From: Patescibacteria group bacterium
GTDB lineage: Bacteria; Patescibacteriota; Minisyncoccia; Phycocordibacterales; Phycocordibacteraceae
Direction of reading: 5' to 3'
Assembly (NCBI GenBank): GCA_018826405.1
Contig: JAHJZL010000018.1
Location: forward strand, 1-5,506
DNA length: 5,506 nt
Position 1 is the stretch's first letter. Each line of letters starts with the position of its first letter. Positions 1 to 4,548 of the stretch are shown here, piece by piece. The position numbers and the translations under genes were made by a program. The notes below the pieces were generated by a model. The model had not been told where the DNA came from. It searched no databases and worked only from the letters and a program-made list of their open reading frames with translations.

Positions 1-1
1 A

Positions 2-280
2 GGGAAGGGGTTGGGGGCCACCGTGTCTGTTGCTTCAGTGTCTGCTGAAACGACAACTACCCGCCCGCACCTCAAACTGTCACTGAAGATAACCGGATCA
101 TTTGATTCAGTGCTGCGAACACTTGGTGCTATTGAGTACGGTCCGTATGATAGCCAGCTTCTAACTACAACGTTTGATACACCTAAAGTGAGTGATCCGA
201 CTCTTGATGCAGAGTGGACCGCAACAACTGCATTCGTTATTGGTATGCGCACAGCGTCTAGTACAGAACCTGCTCTATGA
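2..280 (+). CDS. PilO-like type IV pilus assembly protein, C-terminal fragment
   Basis: An open frame enters from the left edge and ends at TGA 278-280; the true start lies outside the window, although a TTG at 11 is in frame. The visible part has a Ser/Thr-rich stretch followed by a strand-helix-strand pattern (LKLSLKITGSFDSVLRTLGA, then an aromatic GPY turn) and a closing segment containing DAEWTATTAFVIGM. This layout matches the C-terminal ferredoxin-like domain of PilO, an inner-membrane alignment protein of type IV pili: a 'long beta strand, G-S-[FY] helix, L-x-x-[IL]-E-x-x-PY' order. The next gene overlaps by four bases and is also membrane anchored, as expected in a pilMNO-type operon. 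The assignment rests on pattern only, since the transmembrane and coiled-coil part is not visible. A generic pilus or secretion accessory protein is the main alternative. Confidence 0.5.
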   Translation, partial: GKGLGATVSVASVSAETTTTRPHLKLSLKITGSFDSVLRTLGAIEYGPYDSQLLTTTFDTPKVSDPTLDAEWTATTAFVIGMRTASSTEPAL

Positions 281-576
281 AAACTTCCCTAGACACAAAG
301 GCACTGCTGAAGCATCTCTCATACGGAGAGCATATTCGCCCTGCTCGGGATTGGTTTACACTTCTTTCCGTTGCAGTGTTTTTGAGCGGATGCAGCCTCG
401 CATGGAACTTGTGGCTGCTGCACACGGTTGAAGCTGGAGGAGTTATTGGCAACGAAGCAGCCTCAGCCAGGTTCGATACTGCGCCAATTCAATCTGTGCA
501 GGGAGTGTTTGAAGGGAGGAAGAACGAGGAGCTCAGATTTACCCGAGAGTATCGGTTCGTTGACCCGTCTCGCTAA
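277..576 (+). CDS. Small single-helix membrane protein, probable pilus operon accessory
   Basis: This 99-residue protein starts at ATG 277, whose ATGA overlaps the stop codon of the upstream PilO-like frame, a sign of translational coupling. Residues about 1-25 are polar and basic and include a HIRPARDWF segment. Residues about 26-48 form one hydrophobic helix containing a GCS motif. The remaining 50 residues are charged and extracytoplasmic or cytoplasmic depending on orientation, ending FTREYRFVDPSR. Short proteins with an 'RDW + one helix + acidic tail + [VI]DPS' plan are, to my knowledge, often found after pilO in candidate-phyla genomes, but no function has been assigned that I can name. 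The GCS could recall a lipobox, but it lies at the middle of the helix and is preceded by a long basic region, so lipidation is doubtful. No terminator is visible after the stop. Confidence 0.65.
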   Translation: MKTSLDTKALLKHLSYGEHIRPARDWFTLLSVAVFLSGCSLAWNLWLLHTVEAGGVIGNEAASARFDTAPIQSVQGVFEGRKNEELRFTREYRFVDPSR

Positions 577-588
577 GACCGCTAAGGT
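560..588 (+). promoter_or_regulatory. Promoter for tRNA-Arg
   Basis: TTGACC at 560-565 matches five of six bases of the -35 consensus. It is followed by a 17-base spacer and TAAGGT at 583-588, a weaker -10 preceded by GC. The predicted start is about 595, leaving only a few bases before the tRNA. The promoter overlaps the 3' end of the preceding gene. Confidence 0.5.
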
Positions 589-597
589 TAGTGCCAG

Positions 598-669
598 GCC
601 CCTATAGCTTAATGGATAAAGCCGCGGACTTCTAAGCCGTTGATCTTGGTTCGATTCCAGGTGGGGGCA
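598..669 (+). tRNA. tRNA-Arg (anticodon TCT)
   Basis: The cloverleaf folds fully. The acceptor GCCCCTA (598-604) pairs with TGGGGGC (662-668) with one G-T pair, and A669 is the discriminator. The D stem is GCTT/AAGC (607-610, 619-622). The anticodon stem is 624-628/636-640 with an A-G mismatch at the loop-closing pair, and the loop CTTCTAA holds anticodon TCT at 631-633. The T stem is 645-649/657-661 around TTCGATT. The tRNA decodes AGA/AGG arginine codons. The 3' CCA is not encoded (CAA follows), so the tRNA needs CCA addition. Confidence 0.95.
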
Positions 670-684
670 CAAAAGTAATGGTGC

Positions 685-719
685 TGTAAACAACAAAGAG
701 CCGGCATAAGCCGGCTCTT
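685..719 (-). terminator. Intrinsic terminator after tRNA-Val
   Basis: A perfect 10-bp stem (696-705 with 710-719) closes a four-base loop ATAA. Read on the minus strand it begins two bases after the tRNA-Val CCA and is followed by TTTGTTGTTT-like U-rich sequence, a good intrinsic terminator. On the plus strand it lies 26 bases after tRNA-Arg but is followed by CTGG instead of a T run, so it would be only a weak terminator in that direction. Confidence 0.7.
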
Positions 720-720
720 C

Positions 721-796
721 TGGTGCGCGCTGAGGGACTTGAACCCCCGACCTTCCCGGTGTAAACGGGGCGCTCTACCAACTGAGCTAAGCGCGC
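721..796 (-). tRNA. tRNA-Val (anticodon TAC)
   Basis: On the minus strand the gene runs from C796 to the encoded CCA (complement of 721-723). The acceptor GCGCGCT (796-790) pairs with AGCGCGC (731-725). The D arm contains the usual AGCTCAGTTGGTAGAGC, and the T arm contains GGTTCAAGTCC. The anticodon loop TTTACAC places TAC at the complement of 761-763. The first anticodon-stem pair is a C-A mismatch; the other four are Watson-Crick. It reads GUN valine codons. This is the only tRNA of the four here with an unambiguous encoded CCA. It converges on tRNA-Arg across a shared hairpin. Confidence 0.95.
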
Positions 797-804
797 GTAG
801 AGCT

Positions 805-833
805 AGAGTAGCGCACATTGCGAATATTTTGAA
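805..833 (-). promoter_or_regulatory. Promoter for tRNA-Val
   Basis: On the minus strand TTCAAA (833-828, four of six matches to TTGACA) is followed by a 17-base spacer and TACTCT (810-805), preceded by GC. The expected start falls within a few bases of the mature tRNA 5' end at 796. The sequence around the -10, GCTAGAGTAGC at 802-812, is nearly symmetric, so a plus-strand GCTAGAGT is also present. Confidence 0.45.
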
Positions 834-871
834 GTAACCTCCCTAGAGCAAGCTGTGTTCTCATAAAAAGC

Positions 872-1150
872 ATGTATACACGGCTTGAAGCAATTGTTTC
901 TGGAAGAGTCCAGTTAGTTATGTATAGGGACTTCGCGCAACGGAAGGCCCGAGGCCTAAAGCTTGTGGGAGAAGTGCAGAATCTGCGTAACGGAACTGTG
1001 CGCGTTGTAGCGGAAGGTCCCCGCGCTTCACTTGAGCGATACTTGGAGCGCTTGCATCACGGGCCGTTGCTCGCGCGTGTAGACGGAGTGGTCCATGAGT
1101 GGAAAGAAGCAGAAGGAAACTTCTCTAGCTTTGAAATACGTTATGACTAA
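872..1150 (+). CDS. acyP: Acylphosphatase
   Basis: The 92-residue product has the length and strand-loop-helix order of acylphosphatases, small cytoplasmic enzymes that hydrolyse the carboxyl-phosphate bond of acyl phosphates. The phosphate-binding loop is GRVQLVMYRDF (residues 11-21), with the catalytic arginine at 19. The catalytic asparagine is Asn37 in VQNLRNGTV, followed by VRVVAEGP (43-50) and the final FEIRYD strand typical of the family. The usual loop is GxVQGVxFR; here Gly is replaced by Leu and Gly-Phe by Met-Tyr, while both catalytic residues remain. I chose ATG 872 because it gives the standard N-terminal strand (YTRLEAIVSGRVQ). No good Shine-Dalgarno or clear promoter is seen just upstream. 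Its 3' end overlaps uppS. Confidence 0.88.
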   Translation: MYTRLEAIVSGRVQLVMYRDFAQRKARGLKLVGEVQNLRNGTVRVVAEGPRASLERYLERLHHGPLLARVDGVVHEWKEAEGNFSSFEIRYD

Positions 1151-1823
1151 CGGACCCAAAGCAGTAGGCATCATCATGGATGGGAACAGGCGTTGGGCAA
1201 GGGCGCAGGGCCTGCCAACATTCGAAGGGCACGCAAAAGGAATACTAAAGATTCTTGATGTAGTGAACTGGGCGCAATCCCGTGGGGTTGAGCAAGTAAC
1301 TATCTATGCGTTCTCAACCGAAAACTGGAACCGGTCTGCAGAAGAAGTTTCGTATCTTATGAAGTTGTTTGAAAAGTTTTTTGCAGAGCATCTTGCAGAG
1401 CTTTCTGAAAAGGATGTACGGGTGCGCTTTATTGGGGACAGAACTCTCGCTGCTCCGCGCACCCAGGAGATTTTAAGGGAAACAGAAAGAAGGACTGCTG
1501 CTGGCATTAACGGCACATTGGTTGTTGCGTTTTCCTACGGAGGAAGGCCGGAAATCTTGGCTGCGGTTAATACGCTCCTTAAGATGGGAAAACAGAAAGT
1601 CACAGAGGAGGAATTCGAAGCGGCTCTTTGGACTGCTGGGCTGCTAGATCCTGATCTCATTATTAGGACAGGGGGAGAACAGCGACTTTCAAACTTCCTT
1701 CCTTGGCAGTCTGCATATAGCGAACTCTTTTTTACAGAAACCATGTGGCCTGACTTTTCAGAGGAAGAGATTGAGAAGATCTTTCAAGAGTATGCAGCAC
1801 GAGAGCGGAGGCACGGGAAATAG
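1143..1823 (+). CDS. uppS: Undecaprenyl diphosphate synthase (cis-prenyltransferase)
   Basis: The enzyme condenses isopentenyl diphosphate onto farnesyl diphosphate to build the C55 lipid carrier for peptidoglycan and other surface polymers. From ATG 1143 it is 226 residues. IIMDGNRRWA holds catalytic Asp13; GHAKG follows with His30; then YAFSTENWNRS (55-65), RFIGDR, VAFSYGGRPEI, and the signature RTGGEQRLSNFLPWQ (175-189) with the Arg175, Arg181 and Ser183 expected to bind the incoming diphosphate. The end RERRHGK matches the family's basic C-terminus. FLPWQ replaces the more usual FLLWQ. The start is uncertain. ATG 1143 overlaps acyP by eight bases and gives a normal-length N-terminus; ATG 1095 is in frame, has GGAG seven bases upstream and would add 16 residues, but that stretch lies inside the conserved acyP C-terminus. 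Overlap suggests co-translation with acyP. Confidence 0.95.
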   Translation: MTNGPKAVGIIMDGNRRWARAQGLPTFEGHAKGILKILDVVNWAQSRGVEQVTIYAFSTENWNRSAEEVSYLMKLFEKFFAEHLAELSEKDVRVRFIGDRTLAAPRTQEILRETERRTAAGINGTLVVAFSYGGRPEILAAVNTLLKMGKQKVTEEEFEAALWTAGLLDPDLIIRTGGEQRLSNFLPWQSAYSELFFTETMWPDFSEEEIEKIFQEYAARERRHGK

Positions 1824-1830
1824 AGGATCG

Positions 1831-1839
1831 TGCTAGGGT
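1831..1839 (+). promoter_or_regulatory. Extended -10 promoter before the pseudouridine synthase
   Basis: TGC followed by TAGGGT (1834-1839) forms an extended -10 only seven bases before ATG 1847. Initiation at the usual distance would make a leaderless mRNA. No convincing -35 is visible. The element is one of several with the same GCTANNNT form in this window, which is the main reason for proposing it. Confidence 0.35.
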
Positions 1840-1846
1840 GTGAGCA

Positions 1847-2581
1847 ATGGAACTCCCAGTTATATATGAGGATGAAGATATGGTGGCTATTAATAAGCCG
1901 TCAGGCGTCATGACGCACCCAGATGGACACTCTGAGGACGAGACAGCCAGTGAGTGGTTTGAAAAAGCGTACCCAGCGTCAGCAGAGGTGGGGGAGACGC
2001 AGCGTCTTAAAGACGGAAGCGAGATTGCGCGTCCAGGTGTTGTGCATCGCTTGGATCGAGACACGTCTGGAGTGCTCGTCTTTGCGAAAACCCCTGAAGC
2101 ACATGCGCGCCTAAAGGAAGCTTTTCAAAACAGGGAAGCAAAGAAGACGTACTTGGCATTTGTATACGGAGCCCTTAAAGAAGAGAAAGGAGTTATTGAT
2201 TTCGCTATTGGCCGCAGCCGCAAGGACTTTAGATTGCGCAGCGCACAGCCAAAGGCAAAGGGAACTATGCGTGAAGCCCGCACCCGTTTTGAAGTTGTGG
2301 GAAGCAATGGAGCACACAGTCTCGTAAAGCTCATGCCTGAGACCGGGAGGACGCACCAGATCCGTGTGCATCTAAAGGCAATACATCATCCTGTTGTCTG
2401 TGATCCTCTGTATGCTCCAGGCAAACCCTGTGATTTGGGGCTTTCTTCCTTAGGACTCCATGCGTATCAGATTGAAGTGCCTGGCCGAGCGGGACCCGTG
2501 CTCATAACGGCAGAGGTGCCTGAGGGCATGAAAAAGGCCTTTGCCACATTCCCAGAGGCGGCCCACTTCGTTGCTCGCTAG
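1847..2581 (+). CDS. RluA-family pseudouridine synthase
   Basis: A 244-residue protein that should isomerise specific uridines in rRNA or tRNA to pseudouridine. The opening VIYEDEDMVAINKPSGVMTH (residues 5-24) is the family's first strand-turn motif. The catalytic block GVVHRLDRDTSGVLVFAKT (64-82) contains the nucleophilic Asp70. KKTYLAFVYG, then the ETGRTHQIRVHL block and HHPVVCDPLY, complete the RluA/C/D fold. There is no N-terminal S4 RNA-binding domain, so it resembles the short RluA or TruC types, and the target base cannot be told from sequence. An insert of about 20 residues rich in charged residues lies between the first motif and the catalytic block. The gene starts 23 bases after uppS, with no Shine-Dalgarno but an extended -10 directly upstream, so it may have its own leaderless transcript as well as read-through. 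Confidence 0.93.
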   Translation: MELPVIYEDEDMVAINKPSGVMTHPDGHSEDETASEWFEKAYPASAEVGETQRLKDGSEIARPGVVHRLDRDTSGVLVFAKTPEAHARLKEAFQNREAKKTYLAFVYGALKEEKGVIDFAIGRSRKDFRLRSAQPKAKGTMREARTRFEVVGSNGAHSLVKLMPETGRTHQIRVHLKAIHHPVVCDPLYAPGKPCDLGLSSLGLHAYQIEVPGRAGPVLITAEVPEGMKKAFATFPEAAHFVAR

Positions 2582-2599
2582 AACGGGCTGTGCTACAGT
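2571..2599 (+). promoter_or_regulatory. Promoter for rplS
   Basis: TTGCTC (2571-2576), a 17-base spacer, then TGC plus TACAGT (2594-2599). The -35 overlaps the end of the pseudouridine synthase gene. ATG 2609 lies nine bases after the -10, so the predicted transcript has at most a few bases of leader. No autogenous leader structure fits in so short a space. Confidence 0.5.
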
Positions 2600-2608
2600 A
2601 CCGCGGCA

Positions 2609-3154
2609 ATGAACACTGTAATAACTCCAGTAAGAACTGAGGAGCGCACACAACTTGGCATCCGCCCAGGAGACACTGTGCGTGTCCATCAGAAAGTAGC
2701 AGAGAAGGGCAAGGTTCGTCTTCAGGTATTTGAAGGTTTAGTACTTGCCGTTAAGCACGGCACTGAGGCTGGAGCGACTTTCACAGTTCGCGCCACTATG
2801 TCAGGTATCGGAGTTGAAAAGATCTTCCCGCTATATTCCCCAGTTATAGATAAGATTGAGATCGTACGCCGTTCTAAGGTTCGCCGCGCAAAGCTCTACT
2901 TCATCCGTGAGAAGGTTGCTCGCGAAGTACGTCGCCAGCTCCGCAACATGCGCATGGTTAAGCTCTCAACTGAGGACTTTAAGGAAGAAGAGAAGCTTGA
3001 GGTTGTTGAAGAGGGAAGTTCAGTAGAGGAAGTTGTAGAGACAACACACGAGGAGTCTCCAGAGGTTGTGGCTGAGTCAACAGAAGGAGAAGTAACTCCA
3101 GAAGAGGTAGCTGCTGAGGAAGCTCGTATTGAAGAGAAGAAAGAGCAGGCCTAA
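2609..3154 (+). CDS. rplS: Large ribosomal subunit protein L19 (bL19) with acidic tail
   Basis: Residues about 9-115 are a full L19, which sits at the 30S-50S interface of the ribosome. Visible landmarks are RPGDTVRVHQKV (19-30), LQVFEGLVLA (38-47), FTVRATMSGIGVEKIFPLYS (58-77), IDKIEIVRRSKVRRAKLYFI (80-99), then a basic helix. The N-terminus is about ten residues shorter than in model bacteria. From about residue 119 to 181 a tail not present in standard L19 (about 115 aa) follows: 23 of its last 63 residues are Glu, with repeated EVV/EEVV units and no hydrophobic core, so it is probably disordered. The gene has its own promoter and ends at a clear terminator. Identity is secure; the role of the tail is unknown. 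Confidence 0.97.
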   Translation: MNTVITPVRTEERTQLGIRPGDTVRVHQKVAEKGKVRLQVFEGLVLAVKHGTEAGATFTVRATMSGIGVEKIFPLYSPVIDKIEIVRRSKVRRAKLYFIREKVAREVRRQLRNMRMVKLSTEDFKEEEKLEVVEEGSSVEEVVETTHEESPEVVAESTEGEVTPEEVAAEEARIEEKKEQA

Positions 3155-3165
3155 AGCCACTCAGG

Positions 3166-3194
3166 TTGTAAAAGCAAAGCAGGCCCGCTATAGT
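3166..3194 (+). promoter_or_regulatory. Promoter for tRNA-Leu, embedded in the rplS terminator
   Basis: TTGTAA (3166-3171), a 17-base spacer and TATAGT (3189-3194) make the best sigma70-type promoter in the window. The -10 forms the last stem base and most of the loop of the rplS terminator hairpin. Transcription would begin near 3201, in the 3' arm, so this transcript cannot form the hairpin and reaches tRNA-Leu at 3229. A second weaker candidate, TTGCTATGTG at 3207-3216, lies closer to the tRNA. Confidence 0.5.
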
Positions 3195-3208
3195 AAGCGG
3201 GCTTTCTT
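3181..3208 (+). terminator. Intrinsic terminator of rplS
   Basis: GCCCGCT (3183-3189) pairs perfectly with AGCGGGC (3196-3202) around the six-base loop ATAGTA, extended by a G-T and an A-T pair at the base. It is followed by TTTCTT. It begins 26 bases after the rplS stop codon. Confidence 0.8.
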
Positions 3209-3228
3209 GCTATGTGAGGGAGACACCT

Positions 3229-3310
3229 GCCCAGGTGGTGAAATTGGTATACACGCATCCTTGAGGTGGATGTGCCGCAAGGCGTGGAGGTTCAAGTCCT
3301 CTCCTGGGCA
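3229..3310 (+). tRNA. tRNA-Leu (anticodon GAG)
   Basis: An 82-base class II tRNA. The acceptor GCCCAGG (3229-3235) pairs with CCTGGGC (3303-3309), with discriminator A3310. The anticodon stem CATCC/GGATG encloses loop TTGAGGT with GAG at 3263-3265. A long variable arm, TGCC-GCAA-GGCG around 3273-3284, is the class II feature expected of leucine tRNA. The T arm contains GGTTCAAGTCC. CCC follows, so CCA is not encoded. It reads CUC and CUU codons. Confidence 0.95.
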
Positions 3311-3314
3311 CCCG

Positions 3315-3352
3315 ATGATGAGCCCGTACCCTACGTACGGGCTCATCATTTT
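3315..3352 (+). terminator. Strong intrinsic terminator after tRNA-Leu
   Basis: A perfect 15-bp stem (3315-3329 with 3335-3349) with the five-base loop CCTAC is followed by a T run ending at 3352. It begins five bases after the tRNA-Leu discriminator. It should isolate tRNA-Leu from the tRNA-His/mscL unit. Confidence 0.88.
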
Positions 3353-3361
3353 GGTAAGATT

Positions 3362-3371
3362 GTGCTATAAC
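3362..3371 (+). promoter_or_regulatory. Extended -10 promoter for tRNA-His (and mscL)
   Basis: GTGC followed by TATAAC (3366-3371) gives a strong extended -10 eleven bases from the tRNA 5' end. With a 17-base spacer the -35 would be TCATCA in the preceding terminator arm, a poor match, as tolerated at extended -10 promoters. It is the only visible promoter upstream of mscL. Confidence 0.5.
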
Positions 3372-3381
3372 CCAAAGACAT

Positions 3382-3454
3382 GGCGGCTATGGTGTAACGG
3401 TTAACACTACAGATTGTGGTTCTGTCAATTCGGGTTCGATTCCCGGTAGCCGCC
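3382..3454 (+). tRNA. tRNA-His (anticodon GTG)
   Basis: The acceptor GCGGCTA (3383-3389) pairs with TAGCCGC (3447-3453), and the extra G3382 pairs with C3454 as the G-1:C73 identity pair of histidine tRNA. T3390 takes the conserved position 8. The D stem is GTGT/ACAC, the anticodon stem ACAGA/TCTGT with loop TTGTGGT (GTG at 3416-3418), and the T arm is GGTTCGATTCC. The bases after C73 are CCCA, so an exact CCA is one base out of place in this alignment. The mscL start codon follows ten bases later. Confidence 0.95.
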
Positions 3455-3464
3455 CCCAGAATAT

Positions 3465-3869
3465 ATGAAAGAATTTTTCCAAGAGTTTAAGAAGTTCGCA
3501 CTCCGTGGCAATGCTGTAGATCTTGCTATCGGTATTGTTGTTGGAGCATCGTTTACAGCTGTTACTAACTCTCTCGTTAACAACATCATCACGCCTCCAC
3601 TCTCACTTCTCACGAAGGGCATTAACTTTGAGGACCTCTCGTTTTCAATACCAAACACAGATGCGGCTATCCAGTACGGACTTTTCGTCCAGGCAATCAT
3701 TAGCTTCATTATTACGGCCTTCGCACTTTTCTTGCTCGTCCGCTTTATTAACAAAATGACCGTTGCAGCTCGCAAGGAGCAGGAGGAAGGGAAGACCCCG
3801 CCTTCTCAAAAGAGCCCGGAGCTTGTCGTACTTGAGGAAATCCGCGACAGCTTACAGAAGGAGTCCTAA
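3465..3869 (+). CDS. mscL: Large-conductance mechanosensitive channel MscL
   Basis: A 134-residue inner-membrane channel subunit that forms a pentamer and opens under high membrane tension to release solutes after osmotic downshock. The N-terminal amphipathic helix FFQEFKKFALRGNAVDLAIG (4-23) contains the family's RGN-x-x-DLA motif. TM1 covers about 16-42 with the gate region AIGIVVGASF, and ends NNIITPPLSLL. A periplasmic loop of about 25 residues follows. TM2 runs about 71-93 from the conserved YGLF to LFLLVRFIN, and the cytoplasmic bundle ends with LEEIRDSL. Length is normal for the family. The start codon lies ten bases after tRNA-His with no Shine-Dalgarno in the gap (CCCAGAATAT), so the mRNA 5' end probably arises by tRNA processing. 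The next gene follows after 11 bases. Confidence 0.96.
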   Translation: MKEFFQEFKKFALRGNAVDLAIGIVVGASFTAVTNSLVNNIITPPLSLLTKGINFEDLSFSIPNTDAAIQYGLFVQAIISFIITAFALFLLVRFINKMTVAARKEQEEGKTPPSQKSPELVVLEEIRDSLQKES

Positions 3870-3872
3870 TAC
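3844..3872 (+). promoter_or_regulatory. Possible weak promoter before the four-cysteine protein gene
   Basis: GCGACA (3844-3849, four of six matches to the -35), a 17-base spacer and TAATAC (3867-3872, three of six matches) lie eight bases before ATG 3881. The spacing matches other proposed promoters here, but it lacks their GCTA signature. Co-transcription with mscL is the simpler reading. Confidence 0.22.
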
Positions 3873-3880
3873 ACAGACCT

Positions 3881-4540
3881 ATGAAGCAACTACTCGCCGG
3901 CGTCGTACTCATCTTCGTTGTTGGAGTTGGAGCCTTTCTCTATAGAAATGCTGTTGAACGTCCGTACACGCCTGAGGCAACAGCATGTACGCTTGATGCA
4001 AAGGTTTGCCCTGACGGCTCTGCTGTTGGCCGCACGGGGCCTTCATGCAGCTTTGCTCCTTGTGCATTTCCTAATGCAGAGATCCCAGACAAGAATGTCT
4101 CTTTTGTTGTGCCACAAGGATACACTCCAGATGCGCAGGCGTACGGAGCAGACGCCTCTCTCATTGCAGCGTTCAAGAAACCAGCTCCTGCAGGCTCACA
4201 TTTCTTAGTTGTGCGCAGCTATCCAATTGCAGAAGGGGAGACAGGAGAGGAGGTTATTCTCGCGCATACGCGCTACCAGCCGCAAGACATGCAGCCAACG
4301 AGTCTCGATACATTTGGAAGTGTATTGGTTAACGGAAAAACATTCCGCTCAACAATTATTGAGCGCTTTGAAGGACAGGTTCATAGCGCGTACTATCTTG
4401 CGCGCGCGAATGACGTGCTCGTTTTTGAAATAACAGAGCAAAGTGTCTCTAATTGGATGGATGCGAATCTCGTTGCTGAAAACTTGCCCGAGCACAAGGC
4501 GCTACTTTCTCTCCTCGGTACGCTACAGGTAGGAGAGTAG
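3881..4540 (+). CDS. Membrane-anchored protein with a four-cysteine CPDG motif, function unknown
   Basis: A 219-residue protein of unknown function. Residues 3-21 are one hydrophobic helix, an uncleaved anchor or signal, followed by a positively charged pair and an exported domain. Residues 36-61 carry four cysteines (36, 43, 56, 61) in the pattern C-x6-C-P-D-G-x9-C-x4-C, including the GRTGPSC stretch. Similar 'AKxCPDGSxVGRxGPxCxFAxC' segments recur, as far as I recall, in exported proteins of candidate-phyla bacteria; two disulfides are a reasonable inference. The remainder (about 70-217) alternates short strands and helices beginning VSFVVPQGYTP, somewhat like PsbP/Mog1-like lipoprotein domains, but I cannot assign it. 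No catalytic motif is seen. It follows mscL by 11 bases; AAGGAG at 3858-3863 is too far upstream to be a normal ribosome site. It converges on the ZIP gene with two bases between stops. Confidence 0.75.
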   Translation: MKQLLAGVVLIFVVGVGAFLYRNAVERPYTPEATACTLDAKVCPDGSAVGRTGPSCSFAPCAFPNAEIPDKNVSFVVPQGYTPDAQAYGADASLIAAFKKPAPAGSHFLVVRSYPIAEGETGEEVILAHTRYQPQDMQPTSLDTFGSVLVNGKTFRSTIIERFEGQVHSAYYLARANDVLVFEITEQSVSNWMDANLVAENLPEHKALLSLLGTLQVGE

Positions 4541-4548
4541 GCCTACTC
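4535..4548. repeat. 14-bp perfect palindrome across two convergent stop codons
   Basis: GAGTAGGCCTACTC is its own reverse complement and is centred between the two convergent TAG stop codons (4538-4540 on +, 4543-4545 on -). It could fold as a 5-bp stem with a GGCC loop, but no T run follows on either strand, so a terminator role is weak. Confidence 0.6.

Noticed and set aside
390..396. GCS in the helix of the 99-residue protein as a lipobox
   Set aside because: About 25 polar residues precede the helix and the Cys is mid-helix, unlike a lipoprotein signal peptide.
609..818. Open frame on the minus strand between 609 and 818
   Set aside because: It is covered almost wholly by the two tRNA genes and the terminator hairpin, and its translation shows no protein character.
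855..871. TCATAAAA as a -10 for acyP
   Set aside because: It lies four bases from the ATG and has no -35 at a sensible distance; I see no convincing promoter directly upstream of acyP.
3129..3404. Open frame on the plus strand spanning the end of rplS to tRNA-His
   Set aside because: It overlaps rplS in another frame and runs through a terminator, tRNA-Leu, a second terminator and tRNA-His.
3425..3775. Minus-strand frame opposite mscL
   Set aside because: mscL on the plus strand is a complete, confidently recognised family member, and the opposite frame includes part of tRNA-His.
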